DNA of 64,000 bases from Monarcha castaneiventris obscurior (taxonomy: Eukaryota; Chordata; Aves; Passeriformes; Monarchidae), in NCBI GenBank assembly GCA_026261815.1, contig JAMPIT010000890.1, forward strand, positions 8,276,001-8,340,000, read 5' to 3'. Of the stretch, positions 25,880-40,100 are shown one piece after another. How positions within the stretch are numbered: position 1 is the first letter of the stretch; the number at the start of each line of letters is the position of its first letter. Made by a program: the position numbers and the translations under genes. Under the pieces are notes generated by a model. It saw only the letters and a list, made by a program, of their open reading frames with translations. It was not told where the DNA came from and searched no databases.

Positions 25880-28800
25880 CTGTAAGTGCCTGTCCTCTTG
25901 GGGTAATGGTCTCAAAACCTCCCCAAAAACAAAACTGTTGTTTGGGGTCAGTACTGTTGCTCATTGTGAAAAAGTGAGGATTTTTTATATCCTTTTTTTT
26001 CCCCTGTTTCTCAGAGGTGTAAGTGGTTTGTCCATTCATGGGGCTGAAATGTCGTCATCTTTTTGCTTGTATTGAAAATAAAGCCTGGGTAAAGACTCTC
26101 ACCAGGAGACTTCTGTCCTGGGCTGGCAGGACTGGGAGCAGACCATGCTGTGTGCCTTTCAGCCTGTTGCAATTTAAGATGATTTCCACAGTGCTGCATT
26201 TCATGTTCTATTCTGAAGATTTGCTTGCTCACAGAGAAGCTTTCTCATCCCCCACAGGCATTGCATACCCACTAGTGTCTTTTTCTGAATTGAGGAAAAA
26301 GTAAAGATGCCGATCCTTCATCTTGCCTAGGCAAGGATAGGCTCCTTACTAAACTTTTTAAATGTTACATCCCTTTAGAGCACTAATATACCTCTAGCCT
26401 ATCCCCTACAGCTGGCATTATCACAGGGCTGAATCTTAATAGTAATGGTGCAGGTTATCTCTGTGTAAATAGCGCCAGATCTTTATTCAGCAGGAGAAAT
26501 GCTGCAGGTCTGCACTGATATATTGATCTGGATAAACAAGATAGTTTGTTCCTATCTGGAGGTGCCTTCATAAAGTTCCGTTTGTGATGCTTGCAGGTAA
26601 AACTGATAATTTAATGTTCCTGGGTATGGCAGAATACCTGGTGTGATGCCTGCAAACCAAAGGATTTTTCTCTGTAGGCCTGATGCTGGACTTTGTGAGC
26701 CTCTTGCTGTACTGCCAGCACTAATACAAACATTGCATCCGGGCAAAAAGGGTCCTTATTTCTGTTTGCTGTTCTCTGTGGCAGTCTGCATCACTTCCAT
26801 TTGGGCTTAGTTAGTGGTGCTTGCCTTGAGTCACAGCGCTCTGACAGCAGGGCTGCAGGAAGCTTTCTTGGCAACATTTGTTTTTCTAGAGAATTGTTTC
26901 CTAGCTGGGGGTTTATTGCCTGTTCTTGAGTTTTCTCAAACAAATTTCAGCTCTGTTTCCTGGCTTGGTTTTAACAAAATGGTGCAATTTATGGTTGAAG
27001 GGGGGAATTGTATGATATTCAGGGATTATTTTTTGAGTCAAAGTAGGGAACAAATTAGAAAAATATGAGGAGCTAGCTTAAGGCCTTGTCAGTCAGAACT
27101 GGTCCTCTTAGCACGCCACTTCTCCTGGGTTAGCCTGTCTGCTCCATGCTAACAGTGGTTAGCTAAATTAGCTGGAGTCAGCTGGATACTTGAATGTCAT
27201 TAGAAACTGAAATCTTTGTTAGAGTTGAAAGTGTAAACTTATTATTTGATAGAAAGAAATATAAAAGAACGCTTATAATAATTCCAGAATCAGTCATCAT
27301 AAGATGATGAAAGTCTGAATTAAAGTTCCACATCAAAGAAACCTGAAGGCAAGGGATGCAGTTAATTCAGTCATGCAACTCCAAATCAGCCTTATAATGA
27401 TGCCATGCAGTTAACCTATGCTTATAATTAAGGCATTTCCTTAGTTATTAGAACTGGAGTAGATAAAAACGAGTATGCCTTTTTCCTTTCAATTTTGTTA
27501 AAACTTGTTAGGTTTTTGTCTTCAGATGATGGGAAGACCAGTAAGCTAAAAACTTACAAAGTTGAAAAGGTATGCAAGGAAGGTGCCTAATCCTGATTTG
27601 TGTTCTGAAAATCTTCCTCTGGCTTTTCCTACATCACTGTGACATTCTGTGTAGGCCAGATGAAGTGTTACACTGGCCTTTCCAGCCCCACTGTCTGCAA
27701 ATCTCTTCACTTCATTTTAAACCACTCTTCCTCTGACATCACCCTGCTGCCTTTCTCCTCCAAGCTTATCATTTGCTCCTTTGCAGCATCTCTCCATCCC
27801 ATCCAGGGCACTACGGTCACCCTCAGCAGCATATGTGAATACTCCAGGCTGGGACATGGATAGCCCTGGGACACTCGAGGGATCCTCCAGATTGCTCATT
27901 CTTCATACCATGAAACCACAACTAACTTCCTATGATGTGTTCAACTTCATTACGTTGCTTATTGAATTTTGCTGGCAGTATTGTCTTTTGTCCTCTTGGG
28001 ACCAGCATCAGTTGTCATGACAATTACTGTCAGATGGTTGCAGCTTGTGTGCTTGGAGGAGTGTAGGAAAGCTAATGGCCAAAAGAAGTAGCAGTTCAAA
28101 GAAGCATAAAATGTCAGTTACTGCTTAGCGACCAAAATTTTGGGGGCTGCAGCAGCCGGTAGATAGTTTGATTTCAATCAATATCCTGTGTGTCTTTCAG
28201 TTTAGCTCCTAGATGCACATTATTGGTTTGGGGTTTAACAATCACGATGACGTTTTAAATGACTGATGAAAGAAATGGGTCACCCTCTGTGAAGTCATTC
28301 TTCAGGCTGCTGTAGTGTTCATACCTCTGCCCATCTTGCATGGAACTTGGCCATTTTATACAAGGAAGTAGTTTAGAAAGGATCCCCAAGACATGTTTGG
28401 AAAATACAGGGAATCTTTTTAATGTCCCTTAGCCTGTGTTCCTAAGCCTGTGCTTAGCCCCAGCATCCCTGGCACTTTGGGAAAGAAAAGTGGCAGAAGT
28501 GGAGGCTAACTGGACATCTCCTGTCACCTGACTGTGTTACTCTGTGGGCAGTGCCCACAGGCTGGAATTTCCATCTCAGTGGTTTTGGACTTTGGGCCTG
28601 CCTATTGACACTTCTAATAAGGGTTGGTTGGGTTGGTTTATTTTTTTAATGAAGCAGAGGCAGAACTTAGTCTAAAAACTTCTTCGGACAAGCTTGAAGG
28701 AGATCCATGTGCAATGAGTATGGTAATTTTTCTGTAGTGACTGAGGAAGTTGAAGCCATTGTAAACAGACATAAACTGGTAGACAAAATGCAAGATAAAG

Positions 28801-31800
28801 GAAATTATGTAAACAGGCCAGGTGCTCATAAGAGTAATCTATCAATGCTCTTTTCTGTAAAATAATAATAGGGAATATCAGTAGAATGGAGCCTTGGAGC
28901 AGTATTACCATATCTACCAATCCAGGTATGCTCTCCTGGGACCTTTTCTGAAAATGACTAAAATCCCCTTCCATGCAAAACAAGTCTGGAAAGAAGAAAT
29001 GCATATCAAATTTTCTCAGTACATAGCTTCATGGATGGGATCAAATTAATTTCTTACAAAATTTGGAGAAAATGTTTTGCTGCCCCTTCAAGTTCCTAAT
29101 GGGAAAAGCTGTATCTCTGGCACATCACGCTATGAATTTATCATTTTTCTGAGCAACTGGACAGAAGCACAGATGTTTTGAAATATCCCAGACTGCTTGA
29201 TGGTCAGTTTGTGTTTAGACAAAGAGGAGAAGAAGGATCTTTAGGTAGTTGATTAACAAAAGTCTGGACAACCATCATCTGCTTCTCTATTGAGAGGGAA
29301 AAGTGGAGACTTTGCACTCATCACTGTCACATATGGATCAGCTTTGAGGCAAGGAGGCTCTGTCACATCCTCCTGAAGTCACACAGCCACTTTTCCAGCC
29401 CCTTTCTCAACCACACATTTTGGAAAGCCACAAAGGTTTTTGACGTATGTTGGGTAGCGTTTTTAAGCCTCTCAACAGGGGATGTATCAATATTGATCTT
29501 GTGCTAGAGACTGCATTTCTTGATGCTTCACTCTTTTGTAACATACCCCTTTAGAGGAGAAAATGGGCTAATAATACACATTTCAGCAGGGTCTCTTGGG
29601 AATGGAAGCAGGTTTTTTGTCACACTTGAGCTGACAGTTTTCTGATTGATGGCATTTATGGGAAGTTGAAAGAGGATTAAAGTCTCATGATGCTGGTTTA
29701 TTTCAAGAACATGACATGTTCAATATGATAATAAAGTGGGAATTTTTCTTCTGTGGCTTTTATGGGCTCGGGGTTGTTTAGGATGAAATTATGGATAAAG
29801 CCGTAGCTGAAGTCAGCAGTATGTGTTTCTGAGGCCATCGGGTGCAAGGTGACAGGAGCCATTATAAAACCCGTGGCAGTTTTTTGCTACAGAGAACTTG
29901 ACAGCAAAGCCAAAAGAAAACTTAATACTGAAATGATTCATTTCATGTGGGAGGCCAAAACTTTTAACAGTGTTGGAAGGCATTTTGCCATAATGTGCTT
30001 TAATTTCATAGTTGTGCTGACATTGTATATCAAGGATTATTATCACCAAAAGGCACTAGAGACTGGTTTGAGATTACAAGTATTTAGAGCGCTGGTGAAA
30101 AGAGAGTTAATCTTCTGTTCCTTTGTGGACATGTAATGAGTGAAAGGAAAGAAATTGCTTCCCAGTATCACAAATTAGCACAGTAAAGAGTGTAAAATCT
30201 TTACAGAAAGGAGGGGTGAACCATTCATCCATAAAACACTTGAATTCTACCTTCAAGCTCATTAGTATATGTGTTTTACCCACTAATTATATAAGCCAGA
30301 GTAATAGTGTTGTAAGTCCTCTGTACTAAAATTAGGTTGCTGTAAATAAATCTCTGTTGGATCAATGTATTTTTACTAAGGAAACCTTAAGTTGTGAGTA
30401 GAGTCTTCAGGGTCTCACCGGAGTGAAGTTATCATTATTAATATCCCCTGTAGAGGTCTGAAATATCTTTGCATTTACTAAGCTATTTATATGCTCATTT
30501 ATGATAATATTTAAGTAAGCTTGGTTGGCGTTAATAAAGTTGTGGTTCATTAATATTACATGGACATTTTTATTTAGAAAGACCACTTACTCTAGGCCAC
30601 TGAAAGTTAAACTGTTTCCAAAAGCCAGCAGCTTTCAAAAGGCAGTTGTGCACTGCACAAGGGTCTCCAGAGGTTGCTTTGCCTTAGGTGCTCCAGATTG
30701 CCTCGGGTGTGGTCTTTGGGCAGAGATCCCTCTGGCTTCTTGGCTGTAGGGATTTGGGGTTTGCAGCTGGACAAGCCAGGTGCCCCACACCAAGTTTCCC
30801 AGGGAGAGGGAGCACCAAGGGGCACTGTCCAAGGAGGCCAGAGCAGAGACGGGGGGAGTAAGGAGATGAGAGGTCTGGTGCCCTTCATTCACCACATATC
30901 ACCCACAGCATTGGGGAGCACCAATGGGGCATGCCAAAACCTACTGCTGTTGCACTGGGGTGCTTGTTTCAGAGCTGCAGTCCAAGATCCTCATTTGTCT
31001 GATAGATGACCCAAGTGACAAAGCTACAGGCAATTTGCTTTATTGCTGTTATATGACCACAAGAATCAGAGGGGTCTGCTGGGTCACCGAATCCATTATC
31101 CTGCTATGATAGGCAAGCACACCACATGAGTCCTTTCATAACTTCATCAAGAGCCATCTCAGTACCAGGCTGAGGGATTTTTATTCACTTGAGTGTTTTC
31201 CCCTGGGAGGTCTGTTGTTTTTCTGACACTGTTCCTGCTGGGAAGCTTTTCCTTCTCCCTATTACTCCCAGGGATATTCTTTATAGTCCAGATTTCTTTA
31301 TAGCCAGTGTGTAACTGTTAGCTTTTGTTAATATTGGCATTTCCCTCACATTGCTCTTCTCTGTTTCTGCTTTCTGCCACTCTCCATACTCCTTTTCCAT
31401 GCATGTCAGCAAGGTTTTTTACCTCCTGAGATAAGAGCTCTGTTCTGCTGTTCATCCCCATGTCTCTTATCTGCACTGATTCTGGTTTCATGAAGGTGGG
31501 TAAGGCCGGCTGTGCAGAGTGTGTTGGATGAGATTGCACGTGTAGCTGCCAGAATGTGAATCAGGAATTCCTTGGCTGGTGCACTCTGGCACACCATTTG
31601 CCCATTTTGCAACTTCATTGGGCTGGTGGCTGTTGGCCACTATTACGCCTCAGCCTTTGCCACCCTCACTCACATCCAAGCAGTGAATGCCTGGCTGGCA
31701 TGGTGTGCTGTTCCTCATCAGCTGTGCTCTCCAGCCCTCAGAATGGGGTAAACAGTTCTTACTTAAACCTCAGTAAAGATGATAAACATAGAATGTTTAT

Positions 31801-33653
31801 AAATGTGGGGATATTATGATTTCTTGTTTCTTTATTTTCACTCTGAGGCTGAAGATGGCCCTACATAGAAAAAATCCCCATGATGTACTTAAGTAGCAAT
31901 GTAGTAATTCCAGTTTGTTCATTTATGTAAGAAAAGACCAGAGGTAAATATAGTAATGCAGTTCAGGGAAAAAACCCCTTCATTTGGTTATTCAGGGGAT
32001 CTTTTTTTGAGGGAGGCCTATTGCACTGACTTTTCTCACACCCACACACCTTCAGCATAAAGGAAATGGTGGCACAGAAGAAAACTCCATTGTTGTAAAC
32101 TAAAGCTTGCATTTCTTCCAAGCAAGTCTCTATTCTTTGCGAACCTGGAGAGTAATAAATGCAGATTGCATCAGAGAGGTAACTGATAATAATAACACAA
32201 TGTTTGGTCTCTGATTGTTCATTGTATTAGGACAGTTACAAGAATCTTGAATTTTTCTATGGTGCCACTGAGATTTACTACACTTCATTGCAAAAAAAAA
32301 AGCTGAACAGCCTTGGTAAAATTAGAAAAAAAGTCTATTTTTCTCTTTTTCTCATAGTCAGAGGTAGTATTTTTGATTGCGACCCAGAGACTGGTTTCAT
32401 ATAAGCTGTGAGATGAAAACCAAATTGTCTCAGTGCTCTTCACCTGGGCCCTGAAGCTTATAGCAAAACCAGGCATGCTTTTGAGTCTCCAACAAAAGCC
32501 GAACTCCAGTGAGTTTCGCATGGATTGAAATTTTATTGCAAGCATTTTGCACCTGTACTACTGTTATTTCTGCATGAGAGATAAATTTATTATGCTTTCT
32601 GATGGAATTTTACGTCTTAAATAACATAAAATACGGTTGTTATTTGACGGGGATAGGCTATTGGGAAGTAATAAATGGAGTCAAAAAGGGACATTTTCTT
32701 CCCTAAACACTTTCTTTGGATCGACAACTGTGTGTTTTCATTCCAATAATTGGAAGTTTCCAATGCAGGTATACTGCTATATCTGTAGGAGAGATTTGAT
32801 CTGTGCACATTGAGACATAGTTCATTTTTGGCTAGTACTAGTAAAAATAATTGCAATGTCAGTTCTGTACCTGAATTACTTGTGATAGATAGACTTCTGG
32901 ATTAGGTAGTCTGCACTCGGAAATAATGAGAAATGTCAGGTTTTGGTTTAAAAATGAGCAGTGAAATATCTCTGCAGGTTATTATCACTTTGAGGGATTG
33001 TGGTTCCTCTCCATTATTCCCTCCACTATTGTTGAATTGTCCAATTTAAGTGAATAACAGCACATTCTTTCTAGAAACTGTTGGTGGGAGCCAAGGAAAT
33101 AAAATGTGTTAGAGGGATCTATTACATAAAGGATACCTGCATATAATAGCCATTGGCAAAGTTGAGAGACAATAGCCAGGAATCAAATTCACCAAATGCA
33201 GAAGGTTTTCTGCTTTGTTTTTCAAAAGTCTGAGCTACATGTACTGAGCAACCCAGTCCTACTAGAAAATTCCTGCTTTTGTACCAACCCTGCCAATATT
33301 CTTAACAAAGCAGTCTCACAGGTTGGACACCCTCTGCTTTCATTAAAACTCATAAAGCTGCTATTTGAACCTTTTGTAATCATGCATGAGCAGCTACAGA
33401 AAGCATTTAACACCACGCACTGTCACATTTGTAAAAAGGAGAGCTGTGTTGGAACTTTCCAGAATTCACAATTATCCATATGTCCTGCAAAATCAGCTTT
33501 AATTTCTAACCCTTTTCCAAAAGAGTGTTTTAAAGCATGTCCTTCCAGACTGACTGAATAAAAGGCAGGGATAAATCAGAATTCTGCAAGTCTTTTCTCA
33601 TCTGTTCTTATTGGCTGGCTCCCTGAGAGGTCTGAGGTCTTGGTGCAGTACAA

Positions 33654-33676
33654 TTTTTTTTTTTTTTTTTTTTTTT
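33654..33676 (+). repeat. (T)23 homopolymer
   Basis: Twenty-three consecutive T. Read on the minus strand it is a poly(A) tract, so it could be the tail of an old retroposed sequence lying to its right or left. I did not recognise a source transcript or a target duplication. Confidence 0.95.
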
Positions 33677-35376
33677 GGTGCACTTTATTACTGAAGAAAC
33701 TAAGTACTTGCTGAAATTGATAGTTGTCTTTGACAGCCTCTTCTTTAGTGCTAATAAATATGCTGAAATTTGATTTTTAATCAGCAGTATGTAGGCTCTG
33801 GCCATATTAAAACTAGAGCTTTTGTATTGTTCAGTATGTACAGGGGATATATGTAAAAAATCTTTGTTCTCGTTAGCCTATTCCTTCAAGGTTTCTTGCC
33901 TTTTGGCATAGATCTGTTGCAGCATGCCAAGTATCCTTTCTGTGGGAAGAAAAATGCCAGATCCTGCAAAAAGTCTCTGTTGGGAAAGCAGACCAAACAC
34001 GGACTGTCCTACCTGGAGGGATCTGTGGAACTCTTCCATCTCAGCAACACCTCAGAGATTCCTCCCCTCACCCTGTGCTGCAAGGTCTGTTTGGGTTGAA
34101 TTACCCACATGCCTCAGTGGAAATACAAAACTCATAGTTTTACGGGCTTCAACAGCTTTAGGCCAGTTCTGATTACATATTTGGATGAAGGATAATAGGG
34201 AGATTTAAGACAGCAAACTCTCTTTTTAATTGTATCTATTCTGTATTCTGTGGGGCTTGTTTAAATACCTGGATCAATTAATCACTTGCCAGGTTTCGTT
34301 GCTCAGGTTCCAGCTGCTATTGTGACACAGGAAGGCAGTATATTTCTAAATGAGGAACAACCTCCTTTTTTCTCTTTTATGTGTAAGACAGGCTAGACTG
34401 TCATGCTTAATTCATCTTTAATGAACATATATTTATTTGTTCTCATTTTGTAAGTGAATTTAGGTCTTGGTCTGTACAGGGAGAAGAAAGGAAAAGAACA
34501 ATTTTTTGGGCTAAGATCTTCTAGTGCTGTCTGCCAAGTCTTATTATAAAGCTTTTTTTTTTTTTCCTATGGCCACATTTCAAAGCCTTGTGTAGCAGAG
34601 ATTATAATAAAAAACATTCCAAGGGGTCTACGTGCATAACGGTGTTCAGTGTCACTCTTGTATGGAATTTAATTTTCTCTCATCCAATTGCATATTGCTG
34701 CAGTATGTTCTCTATGTCTTCTTGATTCACATGAACAAATTTCAGAACAGCTGGACTGTGCAGCCATGATGAGATGAACAGGAAATTTCATCCAGCACCT
34801 TATATACTCTGCAGTGTCTTTTTGTTGTTACGTCCTCCAGGTATTGCTGCTGCTCTGCTAAATAGGCTTTCAGTCATTCCTAGTGCTTTTTCATTCTACT
34901 TTACTTAATGATCCATGTCAGCGAGTAGATCCCTGTTTAGAACAAAGCGAAATCAAATTGCTTTTCCTGGTTGTATTAAATTTCTTTTACAATATAAAAG
35001 TTACCAATTTGGTCCTCAGCTGGAGCAGCAAAGGCTGTGCTGGTACTTGGGTAGAAATGTTGCAGCTGAGACCCTCCAAGATGAGGCAAGGGTCCAGGTT
35101 AGCAGATTTCTGTGCCTTTAGCCCTGCAAGAAAGAGGCTGGGAAATTCCCCCTACTGTGCTTTCTCCCATGTGGCCCTGACTGGGACAGAAGCAGTTCTT
35201 CAAACTGAAGAAAAGTCTTCCCTTTGCATAAAACCAGGAATTGGATATGGGAAAGGCTTGTTAGACCACTCAGTTTATTTCCCTGACAAAGCAGATGTAT
35301 CCTCTGTCTTTCTCAGTGCTTCATCTGTCCTCTGAATTTCCCTGTGCTTCTGCTCTCTTGGGTTTGTTTTGTTGTG

Positions 35377-35391
35377 TTTTTTTTTTTTTTT
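35377..35391 (+). repeat. (T)15 homopolymer
   Basis: Fifteen consecutive T following a short GTTTTGTTGTG stretch. No element recognised around it. Confidence 0.93.
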
Positions 35392-36943
35392 CCAAAGTGG
35401 AAAAAACCAAGTATTTTGTCTAGTCATTAATAAGAGAAACTTCACTCTCCTGTGGCCCTCCTCTCTCTCTTGCTGCAGAAAATATTATATGGTTTACCTA
35501 ATATTGGTTTACCTAAGCTTCAGTGCATTGTACTCCCTAATGGTAGCCTTTTAGGCAACGACTACCTAATTTATATTAGATGAGCACTACCCATTTGTAT
35601 GGTGCTCATCACTGTGCTGTCAAGCACCAAAGTGACAGCTTTCTTTTCCCTTTCTGTCTGCACAGTGAGCTGTCATGATTTATGACTATCAGCTGTATTC
35701 TTAATACTTACGTTCACGTGTAGGGATGTGTTCATTTAAACAAATTGCAGCATTTTACAGAACTTCCTGATTTTAGCCTGAACCAGCATTTTTGGGTGTG
35801 AGATAAGACAGGCTTTTCTTTAATTTCCCAAATTCCCAGGATTTTTTTTTTTAAAGCAAACGAGGAACAATTAACCAACCCATGTAAACGGAACTGGGCA
35901 CTGTGGTTACAGAGAAACCCAGCCTTTGCCTGGTGCCAGTAGTTTTGCACCTATGACTGCTCTGTGTGAGATCCCAGCAAGAGCAAAGCACCTGTGAGCT
36001 GGAACCTTCCTGTCCTGGAGGCCCCAAAATCGAGGGTTTGTGGTGGGCTGGTGTGGCTTTGCCTGCCTCCCTGCTTGCTTCATCCCAGGTGGAGGCTCCT
36101 GAGCCGGGGCAGAGCTGATCACTGCTGCATTTATTCCTCTCTCAATTCTGCTTGTGGTTAGTAGGAGCACCTCGGATTGCTAATGCTCTGCTTACTGCAG
36201 TCTAAATGTGTTTTCTTACTTCAGCTTTAATATCCTCACTGTTGAAAACCATCCCCAATTAGGGCAGGAGATTCTTCCAGCCTATAGAGGTTTGTTGGCA
36301 TAATGTTTACTGTCAATATGCAGACTCCTTTGGCTCACTAAGTATATCACATGTAAAAATGTCATCTCTGATTCCCTGCAAAATATCTGTTTTCTGTGAG
36401 AAGTTAATTACTAATTTCAAACCAGCTGGAATGAGGCCTAATGATGGCCTTCTCTTAATTTTTGACAAGTGATAGCTTGATTGGAACTAACTTTACATAG
36501 CTTCAAATGTGAAATTCACTTGCAGTACAGTTTCATTTCTTCAGTGCCTCTGAAAACACTGCCAGAGACCAGTTTATTCTCTGGACCTTTAACCATACAG
36601 AAATCACAAGGCCAGAAAAATGCAAAAAGAATTCTTTTGAAAACTCTCAGTCTGCATCTGGAGCAGCAAGGCTGTGCAGCAATAACCCTCACACCTAGCA
36701 TCCAGCTAAAAGCAGGGTAAGACAAGTGGGCTGGGTGTGTGGCAGGGCTGAAGCAAGCAGCAGGCAGGAGTGACACTGATGGGAAGCTGAGATTGCAATA
36801 TGTTAGCTAAGCCAAGCTTTCGAGGTGTTTTTTTTCTCTTGTGGTTGCTGTTAAGATGACTGAGCAAGGGAAAAAAGGTCACTTTCCTTGCCCCGGTGCC
36901 TGGATAATAGATGCATGGCTGGCTGCATGAATTTGGAGTTGTT

Positions 36944-37173
36944 TCGCCCCAGTGGGCACACTTACACCTCCTCGAGCTCCCCAGGTCAGCGAAGACCGAG
37001 CAGGGATTTATTCTGCCTCGTTCAGCACATCCTGCGGTGCCCTCGCCTCGTCTCCCTCTAGCTGCCCTTGGCGGGAGCTGCGCTGACGGGCTGCAGGCTC
37101 CATCCCTCCTAAAGGGGAGGCACGTGCAGCTGATCCTGCATCCCTCCTCCCCTCTCTGCTTGTGGGGAGGTTC
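36944..37173. promoter_or_regulatory. Small CpG-dense patch in the intron (regulatory candidate)
   Basis: Thirteen CpG dinucleotides lie in 230 bp, twelve of them in the first 180 bp, against a CpG-poor intron. The patch is also G+C-rich. The antisense open frame covering it (36706-37236, 176 codons) probably stays open because of this composition; it has no recognisable domain. A small intragenic CpG island or enhancer is possible, as is plain recombination-driven GC enrichment. Confidence 0.35.
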
Positions 37174-40100
37174 GTGCTGCAGCCTTGTTCTTGCAGTTGC
37201 ACCATTGTTCAGCCCTGCTGCTGCACAGTGAAGCATTTCACAGACTTGTCCATTTTCAGCAGCAGGAGCTGTTTTCTGGTTTAAAGGGTGATTTCAGATG
37301 TTTCTGGTATTTTCTGGACATAGCAGATATTTCTAGCCTTTCATCCATGAAGCCATCATGGTTAGACTATTATTTCTTTGTCTTGCTTTCAGCCTCTTGA
37401 TGGAAGGGTTGCATTTTATTTCATCTTTATTTTCCTTATATTTTTGTTTTGCACATGACCTTAATACTTGATTAAATTAAACATCCTTTGTCATACCAAG
37501 TCTTTTCAAACTCAACAGGATTAGGCCCTTTAGTGAGTTATTACAGAAGCAAAGCGTTTACCTCAGAGTAAGTGATTTCCTGCCGTTCTATGTTTTCCTG
37601 CCAGAAGCAATGAAAAAAGCCACAAGAGACAGGAATAATGCAGTCATATTTAGTGAGCGTCAAACGTAGAGCCTGTGTTATTTACACTCTATCTTATTAA
37701 ACTGAACTGAATGTTTGCTTGACATCTACCTTTGTGTACCAGGCCTTATTCTGATGGCAGAAAGCAAATAGAAAAACCGTGGAAATGCAGAGAACAGAGA
37801 CTTACAAATTGGTTGGACCCAGGCATTAGTGCTTGTCCAGGTCTTGCTTTTCTTCACTAAAACTTTGGAGATGTCTTTGCACTGAGCTCTCCACAACACA
37901 TATTTTGGGTTGAGTGAGAAAGATTGAAATGAGTGCAAACTTCTGCTTTTCACCATCCCAAAAGTGTAGCTCCCCTTGGATTCAAAACGTGTGTTCTTTC
38001 TCCTCGCCTGATCTCTGTAGCTGGGTTTTCCATCATCCACCCAATGTCTGCCCATGGCCCACAGAGTCATTTCTTCCTGAAGTTTCCCAGCAGGTCATTT
38101 TTCTCATCTACCTTCAGGAATGTGTCTGCCTGCACCACTTCCACCAGCAAGATTGCTTACCTGTAAATTAGAGGTGGTGAAGTACATTTTGCCCAGCTAA
38201 GCTTGGTCCTTGCTCCTCTGCTTTACTATCCCAGCCTGCCACCCAGCTGCTGTTCCTCAAGCGAATTTCTCATGGCCACTGCTGCTACTGCTCTCCTGGG
38301 CTGCAGGAGGAGCAGGCAGAGCCCAGAGGATCGGGGAAGCAGAGTGCATTTCACACCTCATAGCATTATAGAGGCACATTTAGAGTCACTTCCAGTCATC
38401 TGAAAAGGAACCAGGGAAGAGGAGCAGCAAAGAAGGCACAGACTGTCAAAGAAAGCTATATGTTTACCCTTCTAGCTCAAACAATTAGGTGAGGTGTTTG
38501 ATCATATTAGGTTGTATTTAAAGCAGAAGGTTATTGTAAAATGTTTTAGTGACTGATGCCACAAGGAAAGCTTATACTTAATGTGAAATTCAGATTCTTA
38601 ACAGAATTTTCCAATTTCACCCATTTTCCTTTTCATTTCAAAGGCTTGCTGTCTATCTTTTCACTGGGTGTTTACGTAATGCTTGAAATTCTGACCTATC
38701 CTTATGCATTTGATCTGTGAAGACACATTCTCTTCCCCATCCACAAAAAAAGCTGTAAGCTGCCAGCTAGGAAGGCTCTGTCATGGATAAATTGGCAAAT
38801 TTCCCTCCCATCTTGTCCTGCATGAAGACCTGCACTGAGAAAATCACCTCTAAATCAAAACTGACCACTCTCCCTATTGACTGCAGATAGAGACCACGTC
38901 AGCTTTGCATCTCTCTGGTCGCTCTCAGAGGGAGATTTCCCAAGACCTTTCATGTCCCTGCACGCTGGTGAGCACTCTGCATCTGCATTGCAGTCCAGTC
39001 ATTCCTGGGGTGCTGCAGATCCCTGCAGTCCCTGCTGGACGGGCAGCAGTGGGTCACCATCCCGCAGGGTGGGAGCAGGAGGTCCAAGCAGGCTTTCCCT
39101 CCTGTGAAGGAGCCACCAGAGGGAGCTTTTTGGACCAGACCCTTTTCGGTACCTCTTCTGCACTGGCAAGGTGTTCCCACGTGGAAAACCACCACGGGTT
39201 CCCTCCTGGCCACCTGCTATTTCACTGCTCTTTCCTTCTTCCCTTTTCTGCAAGTGGTAGATGTGCCAGGTCCCTGTCCCCCTCGAAACACGTTTATGAT
39301 TTTGGAGAGGTGGGACAGGGAGAAGGAAGCAGCAATCCAACTCCAGACAGATCCTGCATTTGTAGGGCTGTTTCTCCTGGTTTCATCAGCCTCATGGCTG
39401 CTCACGTGTCTTTCCCCTGCTGCCATCCCACTCACAGTGGTTTGATATTTCCAGCTCTGGCCCAAGGGTTTTCTCTTTGTAATTCACTCTTCGCTTCAAA
39501 CCTCGTGAAGGATAGACAGCATGCCTCTGAGCTGGGTCTGAATGGTGCACAAGCCTTTGAATCCCTAACAAGCAGCTGACTGCAGCTCTGAATATGATCT
39601 AATAGGGAGCAACATGCCCAGCAAACTCCTGCCACATTCACTTGGAGCAGGAGAGATTTGTACGTACATGCTCTTGCTGAAAGACTGTATTATGCAGAGC
39701 ATGCAAAGTATCGACTGCTATCCATTTTTAGAGCCATTGTTAAACAGAAAATTAGCATTGCCGGAGAGACAGTGGGAGGTTTTTCCTTCTCCCCTCCCCT
39801 CCCTCCCCTGGTACAGTGTCTTTATTCTGTTTTCTCTAGTTCCCTTTGTCTTACTGGCATACTGATCTGCTAACCACCCTTTGTTTCATTTATATTGAAA
39901 TCAGCTGGCAGAAGACAAAGTTCACAGTGTATATTTAGAGCCCGTGTTTTTGAGACCCTTAATTATTATTTTCCTCCATCTTTCCTGGGAAGCCGCTAGT
40001 GATTTGTTTTCAGGTTCATTTCATGAGTGTTTACTGTCATTTACTCTGAACTCTGGTCTTTTCCTTTCTCTGCCTGTCCCTCAAAATGTTGACCACATGC

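Larger units (their letters stand above)
24314..36943 (+). other. GRID2: GRID2 intron, middle block
   Basis: No exon or transposable-element family was recognised. The block alternates AT-rich sequence with G+C-richer stretches (about 25560-25960 and 30660-30900). It contains T homopolymers at 33654-33676, 34553-34565 and 35377-35391. Open frames of 110-150 codons, such as 33196-33561 (+) and 34883-35335 (+), are within chance expectation for this length and composition and have no recognisable domain. Confidence 0.55.

Noticed and set aside
33196..33561. 121-codon + strand frame with several cysteines
   Set aside because: Spacing of the cysteines fits no zinc-finger or secreted-peptide pattern I know, and the length is ordinary for chance.
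34883..35335. 150-codon + strand open frame
   Set aside because: No domain and no splice or start context. This length is expected about once by chance in this much intronic DNA.
36706..37236. 176-codon antisense open frame
   Set aside because: It covers a CpG-dense patch where stops are rare. The translation is Arg/Ser/Cys-rich without a known domain, and other phases are also open.
38905..39579. 224-codon open frame on the + strand, the longest in the window
   Set aside because: The region is G+C-rich and stop-poor in several phases and on both strands. The translation has no recognisable domain, and an open frame of this length is near chance expectation for 64 kb.
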